From: Neodiprion pinetum
Lineage: Eukaryota; Arthropoda; Insecta; Hymenoptera; Diprionidae
Direction: 5' to 3'
Assembly: GCF_021155775.2 (NCBI RefSeq)
Contig: NC_060235.2
Span: 23,507,598 to 23,571,597, forward strand
Length of the DNA: 64,000 nucleotides
The position numbers and the translations under genes were made by a program. Positions 46,360-59,790 of this stretch are shown here, piece after piece. A model generated the notes under the pieces. The model saw only the letters and a list, made by a program, of their open reading frames with translations. It was not told the DNA's origin and did not search any database. Positions within the stretch are counted from its first letter, which is position 1. Every line of letters begins with the position of its first letter.

Positions 46360-47582
46360 TAAATTAATAAATTAGCACTTCCAATATACCCAGATTTATT
46401 CATCACTGTCGTTTACTCGTTAAAAATTAAAGTAGGAACAAAACAAAGTGCTTGAGCGATACCTGAAATCGGTTTTCTCTAATGTATTTTTGAAAGAAGG
46501 CACCTTAAAGTCCGTCATTCCGTAAAACGATTTACCGTTTTCGTATTTGACAATGAGCAATTCTATGCATGAAACGATTATGCGATTTACCTAGGAATCT
46601 TTTGTGTCTTACAATTGGCAACACTTAGTCGTCGTGCATTCGACTAACTGTATCGTTCGAAACTTGTGAGTTAGGACGTTTTCATATATTATTGAAATGC
46701 TTCTTAACGATTCATGGACGAAGTTATGAAATAAAAATCAGTTTCAGCAAGTTTCGTGGCTTGCGATGTTGTATCATATCAAATTTCTTTTGAATTCTTG
46801 AACGTACAATTGCTTAGATTGACAAATAGTTTTCGTTCGAACATGCATTGAGGTGTCAAATTGAAACAATAACTCTTCTGTTTCTCACAATCCTATTCCC
46901 AACATCGGAAGTATGTACCTGAGTACATATTAATAATTTATGTGCATCGGACTGTCTCAAAAAAAATCGAGCCGTCGAATTTGAAACAGTTTATACACTA
47001 TGCCATAGAAGACACAAAAAGAAAGCCATTCCCAAAGTTTCATTGAAACCCATTCATATTTAGAGGTTGTTCTAATGATATATGCAATTTGCAATAAGAA
47101 TTTTATTGCGTTGATTTACTACTTTACTATGACAATTTGTTGTTAAAATTTGAAGTACAAAATATTCAATAGTTCAAAGTTAAATGATATTCATTGAGGA
47201 TTATAATGGTTAAATGCAATTTCGAAAGGGTAAATTTTCATTTCTTCAAAAACACGTTACGGTTTTATGTTATTAAATCATATCTTAGTATCTTTGGCAA
47301 GTTTTAGTTTCAAAATAATATACTGTACATAGAAAAATGGTAATAAACCAAAAAATTTCAAATTTTAATCAACGTGTATTATATAGTTCACAATGAAATA
47401 TTTTTCCAATTGTTATAGGTAACAGGCTAATATTCCTTTAATGTGATATTTTTTGAAACATCAACTGACAAACTTTCAGAAACGCTTTCATTTTGTGTTT
47501 TTTGCGACGTATTGAAGGAGCAGCTTCAAATTCGACAAGTCGATTTTTTTGGCACAGTCTAATTTGCATGTGTTTTTTTCAG
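46360..47582. other. Intergenic before paralogue B
   Basis: AT-rich, with no gene seen. A strong acceptor (TGTTTTTTTCAG) ends at 47,582, suggesting the exon holding the paralogue B start begins there and an untranslated exon lies upstream. A four-codon upstream frame (47,589-47,600) would precede the main ATG. Confidence 0.45.
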
Positions 47583-47680
47583 TAAAAAATGACAGATTGA
47601 CAAAAAAGGCGTTCCTCGGATCTGATTTGTTCCCTTCTGCTCAATTGTTACGATTTGTTCACATTCGCATTACAGCGAGC

Positions 47681-50385
47681 ATGGTGTGTCTATTTTATAA
47701 CATCCTTGCCATTGTGGCAGCGATGTACAGCCTCTTTGATGTCAACTACTTTGTTCGCCTCTTATTCACAACTCTCTGGAGAAGGATCATACCGAGAAAG
47801 AAGAAAAGGTTCTCTGAAGATATTCGTACTTACGGTAAGTTCGCAGTCTATTTTCAATTTTTGCCTAATGAAGTGACCGAGTATTCCAACTATTCAAAGC
47901 TTAGATTCTCGTGACTGATTTCAATCCATTACCAAAAGAACTCTGATGAAGTTCCCACTGATCGGCATCCTATTTGTATAATATTCGTAAGCTGGATATA
48001 ATTTTTTCAAAAATAATGACAATAGGAAAAAAATTTGCCTTCGTTGTTTTTTTGGATTAGGTTGTATATTTTTGCTGAGGTAACTAACAGCAAGTCTAGA
48101 GAAGTCCAATGTTGTACGAAACAGATGTTAGCTCGACGATGTGTGGAATTATAGTTACTTGAAACACAAGAGTAAGATGGATTATTTTCAAGATGCAATA
48201 AACGTGACTTAAAACCATCTTTTGTTGGACTTGAAGCAATAAGTTCTGGTGTAACATTTTGTGTCGTTTTTACCGAAACTTCGCATAAATTATTTGTAGA
48301 AAAAAGTGATTTGTATAATCGTTTTGACATGGAATTTACTCCACACAGATATACAGTTTACCTTGCTTCAACGTTCCTTGGCATGCAAAAGAGCATGCAA
48401 AATGTAGTATCTGAATATCCGAACATTTTCCTTAAGAGGAATATCGTTTCACGACACTTCTCAACGATACTGCTAGATAAATATTCTAGATACGAATGTC
48501 GTAAACAGAGTCCATGTTGTATCTAGGTATTTTGAATAGATTTACTATTTTTCCATCGAAGAAGTGTCTACTTACTTACGTAGTTGATTTAGCATCGAGT
48601 TCAGTTGCGTCAATCATAAGAGTTTTTTTTTTTTTGTAATAATATGATATTAAACCTTTGAATACGTAATTTATAAATCACAACCATTAATTCATTTATG
48701 TGATACGGAGTTCGTCTGACGCATCGAACATTTATTGTTAGTGTGAATTTGTTAGATATGGCAATAGTTATTATTTTTTTTTATTTTTTACTTCATTGTC
48801 ACGACAAGGTGAAACCTAGATACAGGATAGATGCAAAAACTCTCATCCTTGCAGGATTTTGCACTACCAACGACGTGGATTTCTTCATGACGCACATGAA
48901 CAATGCACGATTTCTGAGGGAGCTGGATTTTTCTCGGATCGACTTTTACCACCGAACAGGGCTATACGAAGGTGTCGTCTCAAGGAAGGCTACCGTTCTT
49001 CAAGGCGCAACGACCGTCAGATACCGAAAGCCATTGCCGATTTTCGCATTCTACCAAGTTACGACAAGGGTAAATAAAAAACTCGTCCAAACAGATACAA
49101 AATTTTTCCGATTACCACTACAGTGATAACCGTTTACAATATTTCTTCTCACTTCCTTCCCGATTTTTCAGCTGATCAAATCTCACCCGAATCATAGTCT
49201 GGTTTATTATTCTTGCTTGCGTCATTTCACGACGCACGTTAACCCGCTTAAAATTCTATGATCTTGGATCTGATATTCCAACTTCAGTTGAAATATATTC
49301 ACTCTGCGTTCAGTCTTCTTATCTCTGTGCTATGGTCCGTCCATCACAGCATAACTTACACTCGGTAGTCTGGATTCAGTTTAGCCCGAATGCCTTACGT
49401 GCACAGATCAATCCGATAGATATACATTATAAATTTGCTATCAGTAAGCGGACTGATGATGGCGGGCTGGAGACAGTCAAGCTTGAAGGTTAAAGCAGCG
49501 TGTTAGAAAAATATCCATATACCTTCTGTATTCTGTACGAACATCCTGTTTAAACTGCCAAGCTCTGGTACGCTGAATACTTGCCGCCAAGTGTGCAACC
49601 CTAAAAAAAAAATTGGTCGTAATGACCGAAATTTCAGGGTTAATATACATACATCCGACCAAACAGTATTTTCATACAGGCAAAAAATTTGGTTCACTTT
49701 ACAGTGCATACAAAACAAAATGTTCAGTAATGTCGGAGAGCAAAGATTTTTGTTGCAACTGAAAATATTATTGTCTCGTTGTAATTTATGCTACATGAAT
49801 TAAGTTCCCTATCAAAATAACGACTATGACATTGTGAATTGACATGGTAGCTTGAGTTCTTTTAATATAACGAATCAAAATTCTGATACATGCGATTTTG
49901 GTGCCTTTTCCGCTTAAAGAAATTACAACATTCAGCTGATAACTAAATCGTAGAAATGGAATTTAGGTGTACGCAAGCGAGTATGAAAAACTAAGCAAAA
50001 GTTTATTCGGTTAAAGTTCATTTCTAGTTTCAAAAAGAAAAACTGATTTCGCAGCTCTAGATGGTTGAAGTCAGAAAACTGTAATGCAGGCGAATGAGGT
50101 TAGACATCTACTCAATTTTTCATCATTCATTTACGCTTTTTGTTTCAGTTGGTGTATTGCGACGATAAAGCAATCTATCTGGAGCACAAATTTATCACCC
50201 TTTCGGACAACTTCGTACGGGCAATAGCAATCAGCAAGCAAAATATAACAGGTCTGGAAGTAACCGTTTCGGAACTTATAAGCATCGTTGATCCGGAGTC
50301 GCTTCAGCTGGAAGCACCGGAAGATTTGAAACATTGGCTGGAATACATCAACGCTTCTTCGGAGAAACTGAAAAAATCCGATTAG
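47681..50385 (+). CDS. THEM6: THEM6-like protein, paralogue B (three coding exons)
   Basis: Exons are 47,681-47,834, 48,855-49,069 and 50,149-50,385. The total is 606 nt, or 201 aa. Exon 2 is 215 nt in all three paralogues and intron phases (1, 0) are identical. Residues about 1-22 are hydrophobic, followed by YSLFDVNYFVRL and a basic stretch RRIIPRKKKR, as expected for a membrane anchor with a positive cytosolic side. The hotdog core has the intact DVD-x4-HMNNARFLRELDFSR motif (D58, H65). Later come YCDDKAIYLEHKF, SDNFVRAIAISKQ and C-terminal WLEYINASSEKLKK. Length and order match human THEM6. The acyl substrate is unknown. It lacks the intron that splits the C-terminal part of paralogue A. 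The gene lies 19.7 kb after A and 2.8 kb before C, in the same orientation. Confidence 0.9.
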
Positions 50386-50560
50386 CGATATTATTATTGC
50401 ATTTTTAAAGTAAATTTTTAGGCCAAGTTTTGTACGAAGTGATGATTGCCATGTTGAGTAAGCCATTCTGCGCTCTGTTATGGACACGAGTAATTTGCAT
50501 TAACGGACAATATTCGCAGTATTCACACTTGCATGGAGTCATTTACAATCCTTAGTTTAA

Positions 50561-51482
50561 GGGGTAGTCCAAACGAATGTGAACAAGTTTTGACCCCCAC
50601 TCGTACCGAATTGGTTACCGATTTATTTCCTACTTCTACTCCACCAACTATACATGTTCTAATTTTTTCAGATTGTGTACACTCGTCATTTAGATTTTGG
50701 TATTTTAGATCTCATCTTCCACAACTCGAAAACTATGCATTTGGGAAAATGTTGTATGGGGAAAACATTGTGTTTTCTTCTTAATTGGTCAAAACTAATT
50801 TTGGCAGAATTTTTCAGAAATCGTAAGTCATCGTTTTCAACGAAAAATGCACAAAAATCGATTTTTCTCACAAACTGCATTATCAAAAAATATTCAACTT
50901 CTTGTGGATCTTCTTTGTCTGAACAGGAAACTCTTTTACTACTGATGCAAAATGAACCCGACCGTCATTTGGGAGTTACGCTTCTTTTTGAACATCAACG
51001 TGAATGTTATCGGATTGTAACATTTGGCTGCAACTTTTCTTCAGTCTATTTTCCATCCGATAAAATGGACATTGATGTGCAAAAAGAAACGTATTGTACA
51101 AGTTTTCTGTTTAGTCAAAGAAAATTCGTACAAGGTTTTAAATTTTTTTAGAACGCATTTTTTTAGAAAAATCAGTTTTTGTACGTTTTTAGTTGAAAAC
51201 GACGACTTACGATTTCTGAAAAATTCTGCCAAAATTATTTTTGAACAATTAAGAAGAAAATGTTTTCCCCTTACAACTTTTTCCCAAATGCATAGTTTTC
51301 GAGTTGTGGACAATAATATCTAAAATACCTGCTTGGCAGGTATATTCCTAAACTGCAGGTGGCAGAAATTTAAAAAAAAATGAAAAAACGTAAATTTGCT
51401 AAATTAGAAGCCGAAAATAAATTGACGATTAATTCTATGGGAGTTGGGGTCAAGTCTTGTTAACGTTCATTTGGACTATTCC
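50561..51482. mobile_element. 922-bp foldback MITE with very long inverted repeats
   Basis: The left end is GGGGTAGTCCAAACGAATGT. The reverse complement of the right end is GGAATAGTCCAAATGAACGT, and pairing continues through CTTGACCCC. Inner segments pair as well: 50,690-50,880 with 51,150-51,320 share TCAGAAATCGTAAGTCAT and AACTATGCATTTGGG. Most of the element is one imperfect stem around a centre near 51,020. The open frames within it are by-products. It lies 175 bp after the paralogue B stop and may provide its 3' end. Confidence 0.82.
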
Positions 51483-53197
51483 ATATGTATTATGACTTCA
51501 CTCCACTTCAAATGAAAGAATTTTCAATGTACAAAAAACAGACATATGTGACAGTCGTAAATAGAGTGAGTCAACGAACCAATGTAAAATGACCAATGAA
51601 GCTTTCGCTCTAAAATATACGCATGTAGTTGATCGTAGCAACTACGTAACTATGTAATCATAGCTTAAAAATAAGAGACTCGGTAGAGTTAATGTACTAA
51701 TAAATTACCCGCCTATTGAAGGCGTTTCCAAATTACAGTCATTGATTAATCTCCAAATACTGGTACAGCCATCCTACTTTTTAAAAAAATTCTTCGAAAG
51801 TGAGCTGACACGGCTTACTATACGCATTATTTTTCTACTGTTAGTAGTTTTAAGATTTCAACCTATCAATACAATAGCCTAAAAAAATAAGTTAACTTTA
51901 AATACTGGTATGATTATATGAGTGCACAGTGATTACAAAATCTTTAAATATTCTCTTTGATACTTAGGTGGTGTCTAATCGTGTCGCTTTTGTTGTCTTT
52001 TACGAAATTCTGTCTTTCAAGCACCATCTATTGACTAAACCTTAACATTGATATCGGACGTGCGAACGTTTTGCTCTTGAAATTTGAATTTCTCCCGAAA
52101 ATTTATTTATAATCAAGATATTTCCACCATATCGTTTGTAAATATCATTAATAAGACGATATTCTTTACGATATGAAAATCCTCTTGACGATTTTTCAAA
52201 CCTGCAAAGCTGGTACTATTCTGAACTTATAGATTTTTTTTAACTTTTCACGAAGAATATCTTAACAGGTAAATCCATATTTCATGTTTAGAGAAAAAAA
52301 TCTGCTCGTTCGCAATTAAATGGGGCATTCCACGCCAACTCAGTAAACGGTTGACCGTGACATTGTTTAATTTCACTTAGGATTTTTCCTATGTTATATC
52401 TACGATTTACTGCGAACTATGAACTAACGATAACAGGCAAGTATCAGGCATAATTCTAAAGTTTTTTATTATTAAGGTAAAATTTATTTCCATTTAATAA
52501 CAGCTGTCGTTTGACCGTCACCCTACGAATAATAAATATTTCCTATTCGCACTTTATGTTTAAATATGACAAATTTTAGACTAATGCAAAATTCAGTAGC
52601 AAAACTTTGGTTAAAATTGGAAAGAACCAAAGACTTCTCAAATAACGCAGAAGCTTTCCCACTTATATTCATTAACCAATTCTACGATGCAAGGCGCTCG
52701 TAGTATAAAACACTGTACGAATATTGATTACATGATTTCTGATTTATTATCTAGTTTAAAGTTTTATTGACTGATATATCGGTATATACGAAAGATGCTA
52801 AGCTCATGAAAATTCACTGTTAATGTTAAATTTCTCTAAAGATAGAATATGAGTTGTTATTTTTATAAAGAGCTTGCGAGCGAGAGAGAGTTTAATATAG
52901 TCGACTGTTTTTTATAGTCATTGGAAGGGTCGAGTCTAAGTGCTTGCATTTAACCAATTTTCACCACAACGTATCAAGTTATTAAACTTCGACGACAACG
53001 TGCCCTTTAAACTCAAGAAACCTGTTACGGGAGCCGCAAGTTAACAGGATGCGACTGTTCGCCATATTTAAATGCTGAGCCGTCGGCAGTCTTTGAGCAA
53101 CCGTTACGTGGTGAACATCTAGAACTTGGACGTAGAAAACTGCGGTGCCGTCTGGTGGATAGAAAATAATTTTCCGTAGCCGCAAGAGATATTCACA
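51483..53197. other. Intergenic between paralogues B and C
   Basis: AT-rich, with no gene recognised. The last 350 bases, GC-richer with a GAGCGAGAGAGAG tract near 52,875, are presumably the 5' region of paralogue C. The minus-strand frame at 52,982-53,341 overlaps its first exon and is treated as a shadow. Confidence 0.45.
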
Positions 53198-55296
53198 ATG
53201 TTCTGCTACTGCACCGTAGCCATAGTTGCAATTCTGTATATGCTTTTTGACGTCAATTACTTTCTGAGAATAGCGTTCACTCTCAGTTGGGGAAGGCTTT
53301 TTCAAAAAAAGAAGAAATTGTTCGAAGAGACGACTATTCACGGTGAGTCTTTTAACGTACCTCTTGTTAGGATCAGGAATATTCTTTTCGTGTATATAAT
53401 ATTTCCCCGGTATTCGTTTCTTGACAATATTTTTAATCAGGGTTGTCTTACAATACCTGTCTCTGATGTTCCCCTAGAAACAAACAAAAAACACTTTGAA
53501 ATTTGCTCGAAATCTTATTCTTCGCTGATCGAATTGGTTTAACGTTTCTTAGCGATGAATGTCCTTCTTACTAAGTTACAAAAGAAAATGACATTTTTAA
53601 TTTAATATAAACTCACGAAACGTACTTTACACACTAATGACTTTCCAAAACAGAGTGCAAATTATGCCCGCTAGCAAAGTTCATTGCCTGTTTTCAAATT
53701 CAAGTTATACAGCTCGCTTTTGCTTAAGTATAAATTACTAGAGGTATAATCCCAACGCTTTAATTTACCGTTACACGAAAACTGTGCGTGTGTACAGTAC
53801 CGTCCAAAAGTCTGCGCTCATTTTCCGTCATTAGATCTCTCGGTGGAAAGGAGGTATAATATAAATGAATGATCCAAGTGGGATTTGAAAGTGAGAAAAA
53901 CGAGAAAGCTTCATTACATTACAGTCTTCTCAAAAATTCTCTTCAACTTTTTTTGCGCTCATTATTAGCTGTTCAACATCTTTCTTATTGGGATATGTAT
54001 ACTTTTATCATTCGTAAGTAATTTCGTGGATAATAGCAATACGAATTCCTTCTGCGAGAGCGGCGAAAAATAAAAATTAAGCATTATATTGTTTTGACGA
54101 AATGTATCACCGATTTTTTTGTTAAGTTGTCCAGCTTTTTTTACGGAAATTCAGTACATGGAAAATGCGTTGTAACTCTAGATCCATGATGTTCAAAATA
54201 AAATGGTACGAGAAAATTTCGAAAACAGAAACAATTAAACAAAAATTATAATGAAACCGGTTCGTTTTACTCTCAAATGTCACTTGGATCATTTATCAAC
54301 GCCTTTTTGTGATCGAGATTTTTAGTTTTCTATTTTGACGGCAAATTCGGAAGGTAAACCTTTGCAATGTACTATACCATCATTTCTTATGCATTTAAGT
54401 TTCATCTCAGCACACATGGTATAACGGTTATTACAGTCAATATGATCACGTAGAGAAAGAAAATGCTCATCTTCGGTTACAGTGCAGAGAAACTTTTGGA
54501 ATGTGGTTTTGATGTTTTTCGATGTTTTTTGACTACTGAGAAAATTATCTAATTATGGTTACGGTCATAACGAACCATAATTCGCGTAACCGTACAACAT
54601 TATCCATACATTCACATGTATAACATATATTATAAGTTATAGTATCCTTACACGTTTTTCTCGATTGTTAATTCTGCTCTGATTGTTATTCAGATTAAAT
54701 TTTCATTTTAAAACTCGCAAATCGTCTTGTCTTTACCGTACTCAGGCATATGCACGACCCAGGATGTAGACCTCTTCTTCAGAAACATGAATATCGCAAG
54801 GTACGTCAGAGAACTGGACTTCGCCCGGTTCCACTACTACGACAGGTCTGGAGTATACGGTGCGATCCATGCCAAAGGCGGAAGCGCGGTTCAAAGTGCC
54901 GCATCTGTACGTTACAGAAGAGCACTTCCAATATTTACTCCGTACAAGGTCACCACAAAGGTCAGCAACCACGTTAACATTGATTAGATATTCAGTATAC
55001 TCGCATATGTATATCTAAACATAGGAGAAATTGCAAGCCACTCACTTTTATTTTTTCAGTTAATTTACTGGGACGATAAGAATTTCTACCTAGAGCAGCA
55101 GTTGATCAGTTTGCCCGACAATTTCATCCGCACGATCGTTTTAAGCAAGCAAAGTGTAACCGGTCTTAAAATCCCAGTATCGGAAATCATCGCCAAAGTC
55201 GAAGAGGGAGCAAAGAGGCCGGAACTATCGAAAGATTTAAGACTGTGGCTGGAATCGATGGAGGAATCCTCGCAAAAATTGAAGAAACAGAATTAA
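53198..55296 (+). CDS. THEM6: THEM6-like protein, paralogue C with altered hotdog motif (three coding exons)
   Basis: Exons are 53,198-53,342, 54,746-54,960 and 55,060-55,296. The total is 597 nt, or 198 aa. Exons 2 (215 nt) and 3 (237 nt) equal those of paralogue B in length, and phases match. The N-terminus is hydrophobic with YMLFDVNYFLRI, then a KKKK stretch. The core carries DVD, but where A and B have HMNNAR, C has NMNIAR (residues 62-67): the conserved His is Asn and the second Asn is Ile. The rest is intact: YVRELDFAR, VRYRRALPIF, YWDDKNFYLE, PDNFIR and WLESMEESSQKLKK. If that His helps catalysis, as in related 4HBT-type enzymes, C may have changed or lost activity. This is inference. 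Intron 2 is only 99 bp. The frame is open throughout, so it is probably functional. Confidence 0.9.
53795..54350. mobile_element. Probable Tc1/mariner-type MITE in intron 1 of paralogue C
   Basis: The left end TA-CAGTACCGTCCAAAAGT resembles Tc1/mariner termini. AATGATCCAAGTG and neighbouring bases (53,868-53,930) pair with 54,235-54,293. The right terminus (around GACGGCAAATTC, near 54,345) is poorly preserved, so that boundary is approximate. Confidence 0.45.
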
Positions 55297-57700
55297 CGGA
55301 TGTAAGAACATCGTTGATAAGTATTTATTCGGAAGGTGCGTCGATCGTCGCAGGTATAATCTGAAATTCTAATTGATGTCAATTTTCAATCCCTGAAGTA
55401 GCCTTGTCATGGTTATTCAATCGATGTAGATACTGTAGATCAGATAATTTGGAAAAATATTTTGTCACATATGACGTGTGAATGTTCAAAAAGAAGTTTG
55501 TAACCGATTCCAAAGATGGACATCTTGATTCGTAGTTACAAGTAAATATAAGATTTCAGAAATTTCAATATTCTCACTTACAACGACGAATTTCCTTCTT
55601 TTCAGTTTGATCGTCAGATGAGTCTACCGATCTACGTACGCTACTTATCGTGTGAAAAATAACATATGGACCAATTTATTCGTCGCGTGGTAATGCTGTT
55701 CAATGTCAAGGGTATACTTTACTTCTACTCGTTAAAGTTTTATTATTGCATTTGTTAGATATATATATTCGGTTGTTGGATTTGTACGTTTTTGTTACAT
55801 TTGTATTTCTGTTTTAAAAAAAACTTTGAATGACTTAAAAACGGATTGTTAGTGACAGACCTCACAGCCGGGTACTACAAGTACCCAAATTTCCTTTTGT
55901 ACTAGCTATAAGTCTCACAGTCACCCTTCTCGATAGACTCAAAACAAGAATAGTGAGTTCGGGGTCGATTTGACGATTAATAACATGGCCACCAGATATG
56001 AAACTGTACTTCAGGGTTTGTTGGACAGGCTTTACATTCAATCAATCAGTAATCATTCAACGCTTGTGTCAACTTGGGTAACTTTCTAACGGTTATCCGT
56101 TCAACACTAAAACACTAAATCCGGAAAGATCGAGTCTTGGGCCATATAATTTAATTACCACCTTTGATATTGGCTGCACCTGATATCGAGCAACGAACTG
56201 CCGAAGAAACCTTTCTCTCACATCAGTTTTCAGCGTTTGTTTACATGACATGAGGCGTGCAAGTGCAATAGAGTTGAAGGGTGTATCCGGTGTACAGTTC
56301 ACTTGAAAATAATGTTCAAGCAAATAAATTGGGAAATATAGGTGTATCGAAACACTTTATCTGGTGTTAATAAAGTTGACCAAAGTCAAAAAAGTCTCCT
56401 CGCCATGTGGAGAAATAGAAAAAAACGTCGAATTTTCTTGGAAATAGTCAATTGGTTATCAAATTTTTTTCAGACATTGTACATACTGATCTGAATTTTT
56501 TCAACAAAGAAACTATACCGTCCGTTCCATTCAAATTAATCATTGCTCATTTTTATTTATTTTTTTGACAATAAGTTATTTACCGGCAGTTTAAAATTCA
56601 AGTCTTATTACCGCTACGATTGATCGTAAAAACTTATTGATTGTGAGTCAAATCAATACGAATTGCAATGCCATGTAATGACTGATTTTTCAATATGTTT
56701 ATGTCACGAAAATTTATCTCAGATAACTTGTGTAGACTTCATTTATTAACCAAATGTCTTACGTCTTAATCAGTGAATTAAAAAAACAAGGTTGTGCCAT
56801 GATATGATCTACTTCAAATTTACCATTTTAGTTATGTGCTCTTCAATTTTCTTTTCGTTTCCTTTTTTTATTCTAGGAATGGCACAGTTTCTCGTTAAAA
56901 CCTGACAGAACTTGATTTAAATATCATCTTCAAACTTCTGTTTCATTAATTTTCCATTTCAGACTGTACACCGGATACATTCTTAACGGGGAACGTCGTT
57001 GCGTACGTTTTGTAATCCATCTGGACCACTGTAGAAGGTCTTAAACGTCTGTTGATCACGGTTACCGTGACACAAATGCTTATCTTATCTGAAACCTTGT
57101 TAATTGCCCGCGCTCATTAGGGTGATAACCACAGTTTAAAATCACGGTGACCCAGAAATTTTGCAAAATTACCGCGCTCATTCTGGCGGATGCCTGACGC
57201 GGTATTCTGCGCATTTTCCTCATCAGTTCTTGTCTTTTCCCTATAAAAAAAAAACCAAAACTGCAAACTTAGGGGTCCCCTATGGCTTATCTGCTTCATT
57301 CTTGATAAAAATTTCACAAATTTACATAATTAAATATTTGCTGCGCATTCGCGTATCAGTTTAATTAAAAGTTGTCCCACAGTCGAGATAATTGATGATA
57401 GAACGCGTAACGATTGCAATTTGATTCACTCTGTTACCATCAAACTATCTAGTTTCACTCGAAAACAATTTTCAAATCTGACAACTGACTGCAATCATAA
57501 TTTGCCGTTGCTATTTTCATCGTATTCGCAGTGGTGCTCGACTTCCTGTTTGAATGTCATTTGAGTTGCCTGCCGAAAACTTTCATTAATTAATAATATA
57601 TGTCGGAGTTATTAATGGGGGATAGAGGTGATCGGGAGAGTCACTCATAATTTCTGATTTTTCTCTCTTCTTTTATTCTTCTTCAAAAAAAAACTAACAC
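55297..57700. other. Intergenic after paralogue C
   Basis: AT-rich, with no recognisable gene. Open frames at 56,093-56,323 and near 57,117-57,364 show no known domain and no splice support. Confidence 0.5.
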
Positions 57701-57852
57701 TAATGTAGCAGCGGGTAGGTGTGTGGGGATTTCGAGACGCTCTCGGTCCTTCACGCTCGAGCCTCTGACTATCACTGCTCTCTCGTCTCTCGACTTCCCC
57801 AAGGTAAACTTTAGGATTCGAGTTAGATACCTTACCCACCCCTGCTACATTA
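57701..57852. mobile_element. 152-bp MITE
   Basis: The ends are TAATGTAGCAGCGGGTAGGT and, as reverse complement of the right end, TAATGTAGCAGGGGTGGGT. The interior is GC-richer than the surroundings and non-coding. Confidence 0.65.
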
Positions 57853-58277
57853 CCAAGATCGGAACTTAATAACGATACTCGTGTGGTCTAAATCGAAACC
57901 AAAGCACTACGACAGTTACGAGCGTCAAGCGGTGAGGCTGCCGGCTTCTCGCGCCGACATATATAATAAATATCGCCAAAAGTATTTGACTAGATAATAC
58001 CAAGCATTCGTAATTTATTAAATACGTTCTTCCAGCGACGAGTTTCACGTCACATTCTTGTCACGTACTCGGCCCGAGTTAACCCTTCGCAAAGAGATGC
58101 ATCCGCTGCTTTGTCCCACCGCTGGCGAGAACCGATTAAGATATTATCAATTCCGAGGATTGTATGTGATCAAAATATAAACCATTTCACAATAATCTTG
58201 CCGATATGTCGCGAGTTTGAATGTAGAATTAATCTTGTTCACGGAAGGTCGCACAATTGATTAGTTATTCACCAGTA
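57853..58277. other. Intergenic, nothing recognised
   Basis: No gene or clear repeat is seen between the MITE and the truncated foldback copy. Confidence 0.5.
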
Positions 58278-59790
58278 TTAAAACATTCGCTCGTTAAAGC
58301 TCGATCGGGGTCGGATAACTACTGCAACTGGTTTTTGCACTTGTGCGCTCACTTACTCGTTGTCGGTGTTTTACGAGATGACATAGTTGTAGGGGAGACT
58401 GGGGCACGATGGACTCTCCAAAGAATTCTGGTATTTGCCCCTCCCCGCCCGCCTCGCCCCTTTCCCTGCCCCGCCCCCTCCCCTCCTCTGAGGAGAGGAG
58501 AGGTCCTCTCCCACGACCCACCCCGTCTCCTCCTCGTCCACCTCGTCCTCCTCCTCGTCCACCTGGTCCTCCTCCTCGTCCAGCTCGTCCTCCTCCTCGT
58601 CCACCTCCGACCACCTCGGGTAATACCTGGAATAGTAATGAATATTTTTAGTATAGGAACACATCAAAAATATTGTGTAAGGATTAATGTAATTAATCAA
58701 TTAATTGATAATATAATAAATTGTACAAGATTATTCATAGCTACTGAATATGTGCTTGCACGAAAAATGAATTGAAATAATTTATTGTAAACGTGACAAG
58801 TTTGTAATATTTCAGATGAAATATAATTACAATTGCCATTAAATATTATAAGAATATTAATTAATTAATTAATAATATAATAAATTGCATAAGATTATTT
58901 ATAGCTACTGAATATGTGCTTGCACGAAAAATGAATTGAAATAATTTATTGTAAACGTGACAAGTTTGTAATATTTCAGATGAAATATAATTACAATTGC
59001 CATGAAATATTATAAGAATATTAATTAATCAATTAATAATATAATAAATTGTATAAGATTATTTATAACTACTGAATATGTGCTTGCACGAAAAATGAAT
59101 TGAAATAATTTATTGTAAACGTGACAAGTTTGTAATATTTCAGATGAAATATAATTACAATTGCCATCAAATATTATAAAAGTGTTTTACTCACCCAGCA
59201 CAAATCCTCGTCCTCCTCGTCCTGAATCACCGAGATTACCCCTAACTACCTCCAACGAAAACCGCCAACCACCTCGAGTTATACCTCGAATACTAATAAA
59301 TATTTTCAGTGTGAAAACAAATCAAAAATAATGTGTAAGGTTTGATATAATTTTTTTATCGACATATTTTACCAAAAAGATTATAAGAAGATTGTAAAGT
59401 TCTAGAAATTTTATTAGCGGACTGACAGCTACCGAATTTGGGGTTGCGCGAAAAACGAATTGAAATAATTTATTGTAAACATGAACCAGGAACCACGGAG
59501 CGCTTATCCTGGAAGTCAAGTTTCACCGCGTAGCGGACCCGAAGCGCGGGATCCGGGAGGTTGAGAACCCGGTACTCGAAGTTTGCGGAGCGCGACTCTC
59601 ATCCGTCCGCTCTACTGCGCGGTTGTTTCCAGACTGAGGAATTCGGCTAGCTGATTTTGGTCGTTACGATTGCTATAGATCAATGACGTCAAGAGAGAAA
59701 AAATTTTGGGTGACGTCACTTTCTGAACATCCGAACATCCGAACATTCAGACTTTGATTTCGAACTTTAATACTACGTATGATGATCAAT
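58278..59790 (-). mobile_element. Truncated copy of the foldback-type element
   Basis: 58,278-58,421 matches 6,908-7,055, the interior of the old relic. From about 58,440 the sequence follows the palindrome's right arm from its centre outward. In order it has the CT-rich block, a junction module, three 164-bp units (TGTGCTTGCACG near 58,751, 58,916 and 59,080), a second module and one 115-bp unit (59,404-59,518). The flanking block to about 59,780 follows, where a roughly 50-base insertion and divergence mark the end. There is no partner arm, so it is not a palindrome. Confidence 0.85.

Noticed and set aside
50675..51151. 158-codon frame on the + strand
   Set aside because: It lies entirely in the inverted-repeat MITE and is mirrored by the frame at 51,041-51,313.
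52982..53341. 119-codon minus-strand frame over paralogue C exon 1
   Set aside because: It is the antisense shadow of the exon. The plus strand has family similarity and matching splice phases.
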